64,000 nucleotides of DNA from Thermoguttaceae bacterium (GTDB lineage Bacteria > Planctomycetota > Planctomycetia > Pirellulales > Thermoguttaceae). Position 1 is the stretch's first letter; the number at the start of each line of letters is the position of its first letter. Shown piece after piece: positions 26,793 through 35,629 of this stretch. The notes beneath the pieces were generated by a model that had not been told where the DNA came from, searched no databases, and saw nothing but the letters and a program-made list of their open reading frames with translations. The stretch spans positions 105,897 through 169,896 of the forward strand of contig JANXBW010000007.1 of the NCBI GenBank assembly GCA_025060325.1, read 5' to 3'. The position numbers and the translations under genes are program-made.

Positions 26793-27733
26793 CTATTAAA
26801 GAAATCGACCGCACCGAGCCGCCCCAGGTCGGGTGGTTACGCCGCGTATTTCTTAACGTGCGGTATGTGCTTGAACTTATTCGGTTTAGCCACACCGTCT
26901 TCGCCCTGCCATTTGCCTTCCTGTCGGCCGGGATGGCCATTCGCCTTTCGGTCGCCGAAGCGCAGGGCTGGCTTCCGCCATGGCGTCATTTGTTGGGAAT
27001 TCTTCTGTGCATGGTCTTTGCTCGAAGCGCTGCCATGGCTTTTAACCGGCTAGCCGACCGGCATTTTGACTCACTTAATCCACGCACTGCCGGACGGCAC
27101 TTGCCCCGAGGGATCCTAAGCGTCCGCACAGTGGCCTTGTTTACAGCGGCCTGTGGGCTGGGGTTTGTGGCAAGTACACTTCTATTCCTGCCGGAGAACC
27201 CCATTCCCGTTTACGCATCTTTGCCCGTCCTTGCTTACCTTCTTGGGTATAGCTACACCAAGCGGTTTACGGTGCTTTCGCACTGGTGGCTGGGCGGCGC
27301 GCTGGGGCTTGCCCCCCTTGGAGCCTGGGTGGCCCTGCGTGCCGAGATTGCCCCGGCTGCCGTCATTCTTGGGCTGGCAGTCCTTTTTTGGGTAGCAGGT
27401 TTCGACATCATTTACGCTTGTCAGGATATCGACTTTGACCGGACCTATGGCCTCAAGAGCCTGCCGGCAAAGTTAGGCGCGGAGCAAGCATTACGCGTGG
27501 CGGCCGGCTGTCACCTGGTGATGATACTTGTCTTGGCAATCCTGCCTTTGCTATATCGGCCCTTTGGAATTGTTTACTACATCGGACTTGGTGTGATCGC
27601 GGTTATCTTGTGGATAGAACACCGCCTTGTTCGGCCGGACGACTTAACACGGGTCAATCAGGCCTTTTTCCATGCCAATGCGGTGGTAAGTGTCGGGCTT
27701 TTCTTGATAGGTCTCGCAGATCTTCTTGCCTGA
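26777..27733 (+). CDS. ubiA: UbiA-family prenyltransferase, probable MqnP
   Basis: 318 residues, ATG inside the end of ubiX. It is an integral membrane enzyme that transfers a polyprenyl chain onto an aromatic acid; beside mqn genes the acceptor is likely the 1,4-dihydroxy-6-naphthoate-derived intermediate. Both Asp-rich motifs are present: NRLADRHFDSLNPRTAGR (first, NxxxDxxxD) and YACQDIDFDRTYGLKSLP (second). Several hydrophobic helices follow, for example AVILGLAVLFWVAGF and LVMILVLAILPLLY. The N-terminal RFSHTVFALPFAFL block is typical of the 4-hydroxybenzoate branch. No ribosome site is separate from ubiX, so translation is coupled. Confidence 0.92.
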   Translation: MAGGLTIKEIDRTEPPQVGWLRRVFLNVRYVLELIRFSHTVFALPFAFLSAGMAIRLSVAEAQGWLPPWRHLLGILLCMVFARSAAMAFNRLADRHFDSLNPRTAGRHLPRGILSVRTVALFTAACGLGFVASTLLFLPENPIPVYASLPVLAYLLGYSYTKRFTVLSHWWLGGALGLAPLGAWVALRAEIAPAAVILGLAVLFWVAGFDIIYACQDIDFDRTYGLKSLPAKLGAEQALRVAAGCHLVMILVLAILPLLYRPFGIVYYIGLGVIAVILWIEHRLVRPDDLTRVNQAFFHANAVVSVGLFLIGLADLLA

Positions 27734-28007
27734 CTTACAGGGGAGCCCATTTGTCGGCTTGGCGCAAGCAAAGTTCGCCTCAGTTAGGCTAGCGGCATTT
27801 GCCAAGCTTCACAGAAAGAGATGCGCCGCCCTTTGTCAACAATTAGCTTAAAAGTCAGTCACCTGCTGTGCTTAAAGACTCCTGCTTGTTGCCAACAATC
27901 AGCCCGCCGCACGCTTAAGACAAGAAGTTGCCCCACCTCAGTTAGTAAAAAGGGCAGTCGGTTTCATGCTGCCAGCCCCGAAAATGCGCAAAGCCTAGGC
28001 CGCCCGT

Positions 28008-28430
28008 CTATGCCCGACTATTGCTGCTTTTCTTTGCCGCTTGAAAACGCCTCAGGTAGGCTGCGGCCAAAAGCATTCCGCCGCCAATGCCAACCAGATT
28101 GGCCGCAATATCGCCAAGATCGAAAAGTCGCCAAGGCGTTATCGCCTGCACTAGCTCCATAGAAATGGCGTACACAAAAAGGAGTAGAAAAGTTCCCACC
28201 AATGTTTTTGTCCACTCCGCCCGCATCACTAGTGTCGCCAAGATCGCAAAGGCCACCACATGCTGGAGCCGGTCGCCACCTTGGCCAAGCTGAATGCCGG
28301 CCACGCTACTCAAGATCCGGTGCGGAGCCAATAGTCCAATAGTCAGCACTACGACGTAAACAGTTGCCAAAACACGGAAAAGCCGCACGTTCCCACGGTC
28401 GCCGAAAAGGGGACGAAACGGCTCCGACAT
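28008..28430 (-). CDS. VanZ-like membrane protein
   Basis: 140 residues from ATG 28430; a TTG at 28496 would overlap the ACP gene. Four hydrophobic segments are visible: about 15-35 (VLATVYVVVLTIGLLAP), 55-70, 77-95 (LVGTFLLLFVYAISMELVQ) and 108-125. The VanZ fold signature is clear: GGDRLQHVVAFAILATL, then MELVQAITPWRLFDLGDIAANLVGIGGG. The family is widespread; only the antibiotic-linked VanZ has a described phenotype and the molecular function is unknown. It follows the ACP gene on the same strand by 34 bp, so it may be cotranscribed. Confidence 0.82.
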   Translation of the reverse strand: MSEPFRPLFGDRGNVRLFRVLATVYVVVLTIGLLAPHRILSSVAGIQLGQGGDRLQHVVAFAILATLVMRAEWTKTLVGTFLLLFVYAISMELVQAITPWRLFDLGDIAANLVGIGGGMLLAAAYLRRFQAAKKSSNSRA

Positions 28431-28464
28431 GCGGCAAACAGCGTGCGCTAATTGTTGGCGAATG

Positions 28465-28710
28465 CTATCGGTTGACGTACTCCGCGATAAAGTCAACTGC
28501 CTCGCCTACCGTCTTGACGGCTAAGGCCGCCTCCCGATCCATTTCGATCTGGAATTCCTCCTCGAAAGCGTCCACAAGCTGAACCGACTGGGAGCTATCG
28601 GCTCCTAAATCGAAGACAAAGTGGTGTTCGGGTTGGATATCGTCTTCGTCGATGGAAAGCACTCGGCTGACCACTTGGATGACGCGACGCTCGATCTCGC
28701 TCCGGTCCAC
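28465..28710 (-). CDS. acpP: Acyl carrier protein
   Basis: 81 residues from GTG 28710, chosen because GGAGG lies 8 nt upstream and because the product then has normal ACP length; the frame open to 28818 is not needed. The 4'-phosphopantetheine serine is in DLGADSSQSVQLV, close to the usual DLGADSLDxVEL. Acidic helices follow (VDAFEEEFQIEMD). ACP carries growing acyl chains in fatty acid synthesis. The gene is not in a fab cluster: an ADP-forming acyl-CoA synthetase gene precedes it by 94 bp and a VanZ-like gene follows. The DSSQS variant could mark a specialised ACP. Confidence 0.9.
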   Translation of the reverse strand: MDRSEIERRVIQVVSRVLSIDEDDIQPEHHFVFDLGADSSQSVQLVDAFEEEFQIEMDREAALAVKTVGEAVDFIAEYVNR

Positions 28711-28718
28711 GGTCGTTA

Positions 28719-28723
28719 CCTCC
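28719..28723 (-). promoter_or_regulatory. Ribosome binding site deciding the ACP start
   Basis: GGAGG on the minus strand 8 nt before GTG 28710. It rules out the longer open frame. Confidence 0.75.
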
Positions 28724-28804
28724 ACAGCGTAACATTGACACTTCTTTGGACGGTTTGTGTTAGTTGGATAAGTACCTCCCGCATGTTTACTGCTGCTGGT
28801 TTGG

Positions 28805-30955
28805 TCAGGAGAGCACAATACGTGCGTCTGCTATCCCGTAGCCAACTGGCCCGACAATGACCGGGTTTAGATCCATTTCGGCTATTCGCGGGCAATCAGC
28901 CAAAAGCATACTGAGCCGAACCACCGCATCGACAAAAGCGTTGACATCCGCCGCCGGCTGCCCCCGAAGTCCCGAAAGTAACTTGTCCGCCTTAGTCTTA
29001 GTCAACATCTTGCGAACCTGCCCGGCAGTCGCCGGAGCCAAGGCAAATGCCACCGCTTGCCACAATTCTACATAGATTCCCCCTAAGCCCACCATGACCA
29101 CCGGACCAAACGAGGGATCACGTTTTCCGCCGATAATCATTTCGTGACCCGGGGGAATCATCCGCCTTACAAGAATTCCTTCAAGCGGGGCATCCGGTCG
29201 GGCCGCCTTTAGTCGCTCCACCAACAGTGCAAATCCCCGGCGAACATCCTCGGCACTTCGCACATCTACAAGCACGCCACCCACCTCCGTCTTGTGGATG
29301 ACCGCCGGACTTTGGATGCGAAGCACCACGGGGTAACCTATCTCCTCGGCGGCAGCAACAGCTTGTTCTGGCGAGCGGCACACCCGGTAGCTGGGCACCT
29401 GCAGACCATAAAGTCCCAGGAGCGCAAGAGCCTGGCTTTCCGGCAGAAGCCCCGCGGGCGACTCATCCACCATTTGGCGCGCCTGCCTCCGAGCCTCCTC
29501 AGGAATTTCCGGAAGCCCATCGCCCACAGCGCTTTGGCGCCATCGCAACACCTGCTGGAGATGCGCCATTGCCCGGAGAGCATCTTCCGGCTGACGATAG
29601 TGCGGCACCCTGGCTTCCTCCATTCGCACAACCGCTGGGGCCACATCCACACCGCCCATAAAACTTGCCGCCAGAGCCTTTGCCGAGCTTCCCGCCGCCG
29701 CACAGACTGTCTCCGCCACCGCCATGATATCCGTCATTGATTGCGGCGTCAGGATGACAAGAAGCTGGTCGATCTCGGGGTCGTCGAGGACGGCAGCAAT
29801 GGCTGCCTGGTAACGATCGGCCCGAGCATCACCAATAACGTCCACCGGGTTAGTCATATTGGCTGTGGCCGGCAAATGTTCCTTGAGCCGTTGACGAGTT
29901 GCCTGCCCAAGGGGCGGTACCTCCAGCCCAAAGCGAATCGCCGCATCCGTGGCCAAAACCCCCGGGCCGCCAGCATTGGTGACAATCCCTACGCGCGGAC
30001 CACGCGGCAAGGGCTGATTAGTGTACAAAATCGCTGTGTCAAACATCTCCTCCAGGGTGTCCACCCGGATCATCCCGGCGCTTTCGAAAACAGCGTCGCA
30101 GATGGCATCCTCCGTGGCCATCGCACCTGTGTGACTACTAGCGGCAGCAGCCCCCCGGCCAGTGCGAGCGCTTTTTATCACCAGGATCGGTTTAGCATTT
30201 GGCCCGCGTGTGATTCGCCGGGCGACCTCGTAAAGGCGACGTCCTTCGGCTATTTCCTCCAAGTAAAGGAGAATGATCGACGTCTTTGGGTCTTCCGCAA
30301 GGTACTCAAGAAGGTCAATTTCCGACACGACCGCCTTATTGCCAAAGCTGACGAATTTCGAAAAGCCAATATGACGTTGACGAGCATAATCGAGAATGGC
30401 TGTGCACAGTGCACCCGACTGGCTTAGCATGGCAATCGGCCCGGGCTGCGGCATCGCGCGAGCAAACGAGGCATTAAGCTGCACGACAGGATCCGTGTTG
30501 ATGACCCCCAGACAATTTGGGCCAATGAGGGTAATCCCATACTGCCGGCATAGCTCCTTAATGCGCTCTTCGCGACGGCGACCTTCGGCACCAACCTCGC
30601 GAAAGCCTGCCGAGATCACAATCGCCGCTGGGATGCCCCGCTGCCCACACTGCTCAAGTGCCCGGTCAACCACTTCGGCCGGAAAGACAATCACCGCCAA
30701 ATCCACAGGCTCGGGGAGGTCAAGCACATATCGAAAAGCTGGCACCCCACAAATGGATTTTTTCCCCGGCGCTACCGCGTAAACCTTACCCTGAAAGCCT
30801 GAGTTGACAATGTTAGCCAGAATGTCGTAGGGAACCGTTCCAGGGGCGTTAGTGGCCCCCACCACGGCCAAACTCTTGGGATAAAAGATCCCATCCAGTC
30901 GAAGCCTCGGGCGATCCACTGCGGAAGACACAGCGTTGTTGACTAGTTGCGTCAC
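28805..30955 (-). CDS. ADP-forming acetyl/acyl-CoA synthetase (alpha-beta fusion)
   Basis: 716 residues from GTG 30955 with GGGAGGAG 6 nt upstream. The order is CoA-binding Rossmann domain (about 18-125, FYPKSLAVVGATNAPGTV), succinyl-CoA-ligase-like domains (about 150-450) with catalytic His in SSHTGAMATED, and an ATP-grasp domain at the end (about 490-716, EEIGYPVVLRIQSP; KTEVGGVLVDV). Family members interconvert acyl-CoA, ADP and phosphate with acid and ATP, or act as Pat-type protein acetyltransferases when a GNAT domain is fused. No GNAT domain is present here, so the ligase role is favoured. ACP and VanZ genes follow on the same strand. Confidence 0.88.
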   Translation of the reverse strand: MTQLVNNAVSSAVDRPRLRLDGIFYPKSLAVVGATNAPGTVPYDILANIVNSGFQGKVYAVAPGKKSICGVPAFRYVLDLPEPVDLAVIVFPAEVVDRALEQCGQRGIPAAIVISAGFREVGAEGRRREERIKELCRQYGITLIGPNCLGVINTDPVVQLNASFARAMPQPGPIAMLSQSGALCTAILDYARQRHIGFSKFVSFGNKAVVSEIDLLEYLAEDPKTSIILLYLEEIAEGRRLYEVARRITRGPNAKPILVIKSARTGRGAAAASSHTGAMATEDAICDAVFESAGMIRVDTLEEMFDTAILYTNQPLPRGPRVGIVTNAGGPGVLATDAAIRFGLEVPPLGQATRQRLKEHLPATANMTNPVDVIGDARADRYQAAIAAVLDDPEIDQLLVILTPQSMTDIMAVAETVCAAAGSSAKALAASFMGGVDVAPAVVRMEEARVPHYRQPEDALRAMAHLQQVLRWRQSAVGDGLPEIPEEARRQARQMVDESPAGLLPESQALALLGLYGLQVPSYRVCRSPEQAVAAAEEIGYPVVLRIQSPAVIHKTEVGGVLVDVRSAEDVRRGFALLVERLKAARPDAPLEGILVRRMIPPGHEMIIGGKRDPSFGPVVMVGLGGIYVELWQAVAFALAPATAGQVRKMLTKTKADKLLSGLRGQPAADVNAFVDAVVRLSMLLADCPRIAEMDLNPVIVGPVGYGIADARIVLS

Positions 30956-30961
30956 CAATTG

Positions 30962-30969
30962 CTCCTCCC
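30962..30969 (-). promoter_or_regulatory. Ribosome binding site deciding the acyl-CoA synthetase start
   Basis: GGGAGGAG on the minus strand, 6 nt from GTG 30955. The adjacent TTG at 30958 would leave only 3 nt. Confidence 0.7.
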
Positions 30970-31871
30970 GGATTCACACTGATATGGCCCAACTTTGGAA
31001 GATTTCACACCTCCTGCCGCAGAGAGTGTGGCGATAACCGGCCAATCTACTGCCCACAAAACGCTTGACTTGTTCGGATATCCAAGCGGCACCAAACGTA
31101 GCACAGTTGACCCGATACACACAGGCCGAAGGTTCGCAGTCCCTCCGCGGTCTGTGGCGAATCAGTCACTTACCTCGGCATTTGACCCACTGAGACCCGC
31201 AGCACCATCGGCTAGGGTGCCGCCCCTCCCCCGAGCGTTCACTCGCAACGGTGATGGCGACCAAAGGCGACCGCTGGGCCGGGCGCAAATGCGGAAAAGT
31301 TTATTTTCACATTAACGAGTTTCAAGGCCGGGTGAAGGTAGCTAAGTGCGATCAGCTTTTGCAGGCAGGAACCCCTCGAACCAACACCTAAACGCAGTCA
31401 ACCCAGCGCACCCCTGCGCACCTGCCACGGCCGAGATGATTACCCACTTGGCTGCGGAGCTCTCCCTTCCAACGGATTCGAGACAAAGTCCGCCCTTGGT
31501 ACTGCCCATCGCGGGTCCTGCCCGGCCCCCTCACACCGGTCGGGAGGCAGCCATCCGAGAAAGACCTGCGGACCCGGCAACGGCGGAGCTAGCGCGGTTT
31601 TCCAAGTTGGCGGGAAAGACCGGGGCGGTTTTAGCCGACAAACATTTCAGGCCCAAACTTCCCGATCGGTCCCCCAATAAACTTTAAGCAAGCCGCTTCA
31701 TCATGAAAGTCACCATAGGTTGCCTAGCACTCGCTCGGTTTGGGCAAGCAACGGAAAGGTTTCTCGGGTCTTGGCTCGGTCAGAGCATCACGGCGGCATA
31801 AAGGCGGGAGGCGAGGGTAGCGCGGCCCGGTAGCGTGGTGGAGCGACACGGCTTAGCCCGGAGCACTAAGA
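30970..31871. other. Divergent spacer, about 900 bp
   Basis: Between the acyl-CoA synthetase (minus) and the MCE protein (plus). The plus-strand frames within are Pro/Ala/Arg-rich and carry no motif or ribosome site. Promoters for both neighbours must lie here. Confidence 0.45.
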
Positions 31872-33170
31872 ATGGAAGATCGCCGACTTCAAATCTTCGT
31901 CGGACTAATGGTTCTGGGGTGCGCGGTTTTGCTAGCGGTTCTTCTCCTCCAATTCGCGGGGCATGAGCCGGTTTTCCGACGGTCGAAGGTAATCCTAGTG
32001 CATTTCCCCGAAGCTCCCGGGGTCAGCCCCAATACCCCGGTGCGCAAAAGCGGCATCTTGATCGGGCGGGTATCGAAAGTCCAGTTGGCCGAGGAAATCC
32101 CTGAATACGCCGATTGGGGAGGGGTTATCGTCACTTTAGAGATTGACAGCCACCGAAAGATCTTTACCGATGAGGTGTGCATCATCCGCAGGACTTTACT
32201 GGGTGATGCGGTGCTCGAATTTGTCCGGCGCAGGGTTAATGAGGTGCGGCCTACTAGCTCTCCCGGGCCAACCAATTCGGGGAATGGCTCGGCCGGTTTA
32301 GTTGAGCCGGCAGTGTTCCAGGCCCAAGTTCAGCGGCAAGAGGTTCAGCCTGGGGGGCCGCCATTACGCGGGCAGGTGGTGGCCGATCCGCTCGAAATTG
32401 TGGCCACCCTCCAGCAAGATTTGGCATCCGCCGCTCAGGGTGTCCGCAGAGCGAGTGACGAGATAGCAAAGTTTGTTAATCGCATCAACGAGCTAATCAG
32501 CAAGGAAGACGGTCTGCCGACGCTCAGGAAACGGCTCGAGGAAATTGCCAACCGCACGGGGCAAGCTTTGGAAAGCTTTGATCAGTTAGCCAAGAACATT
32601 AACGAGCTAGTCGGTGACCCCGAACTCCGGGGGCAAATCCGACAGGTAGCTGCCGAGATCGGACCAACCATTCAGGAGGCGAAGGCCACCTTGGCCCAAG
32701 TGAGGGAAACATTCGACGAGGTCGAAAAAGCCACTGCTTCCGCCCGGGACAACCTCGACAATTTGCGTCAATTTACTCAGGCTTTAGGGGAGAGAGGGCC
32801 TACCTTAACGGCCAAGATTGAGGAAACTTTGAACAATCTGAACCGGCTTTCCAACCAGTTGGCGGAGTTCTCGGCCCGGCTGGCTGATCGCCGAACAACC
32901 TTGGGCAAGCTTACCTCCGACAGCGAACTTTACGATAACCTGAACGACCTTGTGGTGCAGGTGGATCAGCTTAGCCGGCAGTTACAACCTGTGGTCCGAG
33001 ACCTGCGGGTATTCTCCGACCGGATTGCTCGAAGTCCGGAGCTCCTCGGTGTTCGGGGGGCCTTGGAACGCTCACCAGGAACGAAAGGGGTACCGACCCT
33101 GGCCGAGCTTGATCCGGAAGGATATCGGGCAGGCCTCCATTCTCAAATTCCGGCTTACCGGCCACGTTGA
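31872..33170 (+). CDS. MlaD/MCE-family lipid-transport substrate-binding protein
   Basis: 432 residues; GGAG lies 8 nt before the ATG. One N-terminal membrane span (about 8-29, FVGLMVLGCAVLLAVLLLQF) anchors a periplasmic MCE domain (about 35-120) with FPEAPGVSPNTPVRKSGILIGRV, the usual MCE core. The rest is a long helical/coiled-coil region with repeated LxxNL and Asp/Glu patterns (IANRTGQALESFDQLAKNINEL; TLNNLNRLSNQLAEF), ending in a short Pro-rich tail. Such proteins form hexameric rings or tubes passing lipids between membranes. No MlaE permease or MlaF ATPase gene is next to it, so the transporter partner must be elsewhere. A possible terminator sits 17 nt after the stop. Confidence 0.85.
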   Translation: MEDRRLQIFVGLMVLGCAVLLAVLLLQFAGHEPVFRRSKVILVHFPEAPGVSPNTPVRKSGILIGRVSKVQLAEEIPEYADWGGVIVTLEIDSHRKIFTDEVCIIRRTLLGDAVLEFVRRRVNEVRPTSSPGPTNSGNGSAGLVEPAVFQAQVQRQEVQPGGPPLRGQVVADPLEIVATLQQDLASAAQGVRRASDEIAKFVNRINELISKEDGLPTLRKRLEEIANRTGQALESFDQLAKNINELVGDPELRGQIRQVAAEIGPTIQEAKATLAQVRETFDEVEKATASARDNLDNLRQFTQALGERGPTLTAKIEETLNNLNRLSNQLAEFSARLADRRTTLGKLTSDSELYDNLNDLVVQVDQLSRQLQPVVRDLRVFSDRIARSPELLGVRGALERSPGTKGVPTLAELDPEGYRAGLHSQIPAYRPR

Positions 33171-33186
33171 CCGGACCTCCGAATTA

Positions 33187-33205
33187 CCCACAGAGTGGGG
33201 GTTTT
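33187..33205 (+). terminator. Putative small terminator after the MCE gene
   Basis: CCCAC-AGA-GTGGG hairpin followed by GGTTTT, starting 17 nt after the stop codon. The 5-bp stem and four T residues make it weak. Confidence 0.4.
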
Positions 33206-33481
33206 AAGCACCTAAGTCCCCTCGGCGTTCGCTCGTGATTCGGGCCGACCACCCTTTATTCGGGCGCTAGTGGGGACCTTCTCCGCAACCAAACTTGCCG
33301 TCTCCGCAAGCTCCGCGTGGCCCTCTCGAAGAAGCGTCTCCCATTAGAAGAAGCGTCTCCCACTAGTAGTTCCCTCGCCGAAGCGGCGATCTGCCGGAAT
33401 CGCTCCCGGCGGTTTGGTATAGGGCGGCGGAGCCCGTGCAATTGCTCGGAAATCGGAAAAAGCCGACACCCCAAGAAAAAC
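33206..33481. other. Convergent spacer, about 280 bp
   Basis: Between the MCE gene (plus) and the PEGA lipoprotein gene (minus). It holds the 19-bp tandem duplication at 33329-33366. No gene seen. Confidence 0.45.
33329..33366 (+). repeat. 19-bp tandem duplication
   Basis: AAGAAGCGTCTCCCATTAG is followed directly by the same 19 bases with one change (CACTAG for CATTAG). Two copies only, in the convergent spacer. It looks like a slippage or short duplication product. Confidence 0.7.
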
Positions 33482-34105
33482 TTATTGGCCCTCGAAGCGT
33501 GGAGCCGCTTGTGCCGGGAGCATCGGCCCGGGTGGGGGTAAAGCAGGATAAAGGCCCGGGACACTTGGGGTAAGGCCACCAGGCGTTTGATATTGGCCCT
33601 GGTCCAAAGCGCCGGGAGCACCCCCGGGCCCGGGTAAGGAGATGTCTGGTAGGCGTCCTCCTTCCCTAGGTGGAGCAACCCGATCTACCGGCACGACATT
33701 AACCCCGGCTTCGCGACTCACAAACTCCCGCATGGCTTCAGCCCGGCGCCTTAACTCTTCTGCGGGGACTATCACCTCCGGCTCGAGTTGGAACGACAAA
33801 GTCCGATGATCGCGGATTTTTCCCGGCAACACGTTTTCGGCGAAAAAGTCGAGAGGTGGGATCTGGTACCAAGGCGGGGGGATAGGCTGATAGACGGTCT
33901 TGGTCCGAAAGCCGTCTTTCACCAAACGAATTTTCCGCGTCCCGTAATAGGTGAAATGAGTCGAGCACGGCGAGGTCCCGATCTCATAATCGTCGATAAA
34001 AACGCGGGCGCCCGGCGGATCAGTGCGGACCGTAAGCCGGCGTTCCACACACCCAACCGCGGCAGTAAGCACTAAAGCCAACATCGCGAAGAATAAACAT
34101 TGCAT
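33482..34105 (-). CDS. PEGA-domain lipoprotein
   Basis: 207 residues from ATG 34105. The N-terminus MQCLFFAMLALVLTAAVGC is a lipoprotein-type signal with a candidate acylated Cys19, followed by VERRLTVRTDPPGARVFIDD. The PEGA domain (about 22-75) carries the family pattern in TDPPGARVFIDDYEIGTSP and RKIRLVKDGF. A conserved WYQIPPLDFFAENVLPG stretch follows, and the tail from about 140 is Pro/Gly-rich. PEGA domains are small beta-sandwiches found on surface and S-layer-linked proteins. The longer frame to 34294 would bury the signal peptide and is rejected. Function unknown. Confidence 0.75.
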   Translation of the reverse strand: MQCLFFAMLALVLTAAVGCVERRLTVRTDPPGARVFIDDYEIGTSPCSTHFTYYGTRKIRLVKDGFRTKTVYQPIPPPWYQIPPLDFFAENVLPGKIRDHRTLSFQLEPEVIVPAEELRRRAEAMREFVSREAGVNVVPVDRVAPPREGGRLPDISLPGPGGAPGALDQGQYQTPGGLTPSVPGLYPALPPPGPMLPAQAAPRFEGQ

Positions 34106-35629
34106 CGCGCCAAAATCCCCGAAGGCGGGGACTGGGCCCTCAGCTTTGAGGCTGCCGACAAGTCTTCCATGGTGGGGAGCCCCCCACCAAAGCTTCATCG
34201 AGCCTCCCGGATGGACCGCCGGGGGCCGGGCGCTCGGGACAGATAAAACTGGTTGGCTGCGAACTGATGGATTGTGACGCCCAGGTCGTCTCATTCAGGA
34301 CTTCTCTCCTGCCCCGCCCTCCTTTTCCGCACCTTGGCCTTCGCCACCTAGCGGCTCGGGTTCGTCCAATCCGCGATTGCCCGGGATCCTTCGGAGCAAT
34401 CGCCTGTTAAAGAAAAAGCTCGAGCCGCCGCTCGACCGAGCAAGAGATCCCCTAAATGGTTAAGCCCGCCGGTAGTTTAGCCGCGGTCTTAGCAGGTGCG
34501 CCCAACTTGTCCCCCAGCTTAAGCGGCAGGTTTATTACCCAGCAGGACCAGGCAACACGGGCGGGACCTGTCCCGGGTAGACCTGGGGCGGATGCGTCCC
34601 GAACGTTCTGACCCTGCTGGCAGAAATGACGAGTTTTAGTCCAAAAGGGCCTTAGCTGTCCTCGCACATTAAGCCGGTTCCACTCAAAGTCGCTGTCAGC
34701 GTCCCAGCAACCATCAAAGCCCAAAAAGGGCCAAATTACGTCAGATCAACTCCGGTCGGCAAGCTTAGTTTTTCTTACGGCCGGTGCGGGAACTCCGGTC
34801 CTCCCACCAGTGCGGCACTTCACCTCGTCCGGGGAAATTTGGGTCATGTGTGTTCCCGCCTACAAACAAATTGCCGGGTCAACCTGCCCCAAAGATGGGT
34901 TTCCAATCTCCCCCTCAGGTTCGCCGCAAGGGCTGGTTGGGTAAGCTTCATCCATCGCGAGCGCCAATTTCAGTCCCGCGCGAATTTACCATGGTTTTAC
35001 CCGGGCACTCTCCTTGAAACTTGCCGGAGGGCGATGCGGCACTTAACGTACCCCCGCCAATCCGTGAATAATCGCGGCGAGGAACTAGCCGGATCGGCCC
35101 CGGGTCTAAAAAGGAGGGGGAGGCACCTTAGGTCGCAAACCCCGCGAGAACCTATTAGGCTTCGGAGGTATTTTGGGAAAACGTAGTAAGTATCCGAGGA
35201 CAAAGTTGGAGACTTCACGGCGTTTGACCAAACGCGTTGTAGCGGGGTGCCTAAGCGGAGGATTATGGGCACTTGATCCGCAAGATCGGTGCCCCCGCAG
35301 TTTTTCCCTGGGAGCATCCGCCCAGATAATTTGGCTTATCGCTGCGGCCCAGCTACTTAATTCCGCTCAGGATTTTCGCCGGTGGCGCTTCCCGGTCGGG
35401 CATGCTATCCGCGACTAAGGAAAATTCATAAATCGCTCAAGGAACTGGCAATTGGTTGACATCCGGCACACCCGCGGGATAGACTGACAAGGTGACCAGG
35501 AAGGCAGCAATCTGCGCAAATTTCGCAGTCAGCATGGGCATCGCCATTCCGCGGAGTCTCGGGGCAGAGAACCTGGTCCTAATGCCGGACTTTTGAGTAG
35601 CCAGATCGTTCACCCAAAGGATCCTCGTC
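34106..35629. other. Longest divergent spacer, about 1.5 kb
   Basis: Between the PEGA gene (minus) and the PilM-PilN gene (plus). No frame has motifs, a ribosome site and plausible composition together. No tRNA or repeat was recognised. The last 200 bp should hold the promoter of the pilM cluster. Confidence 0.45.

Noticed and set aside
31346..31687. Plus-strand frame of 113 residues before the MCE gene
   Set aside because: Pro/Ala/Arg-rich, no ribosome site, no motif; treated as spacer.
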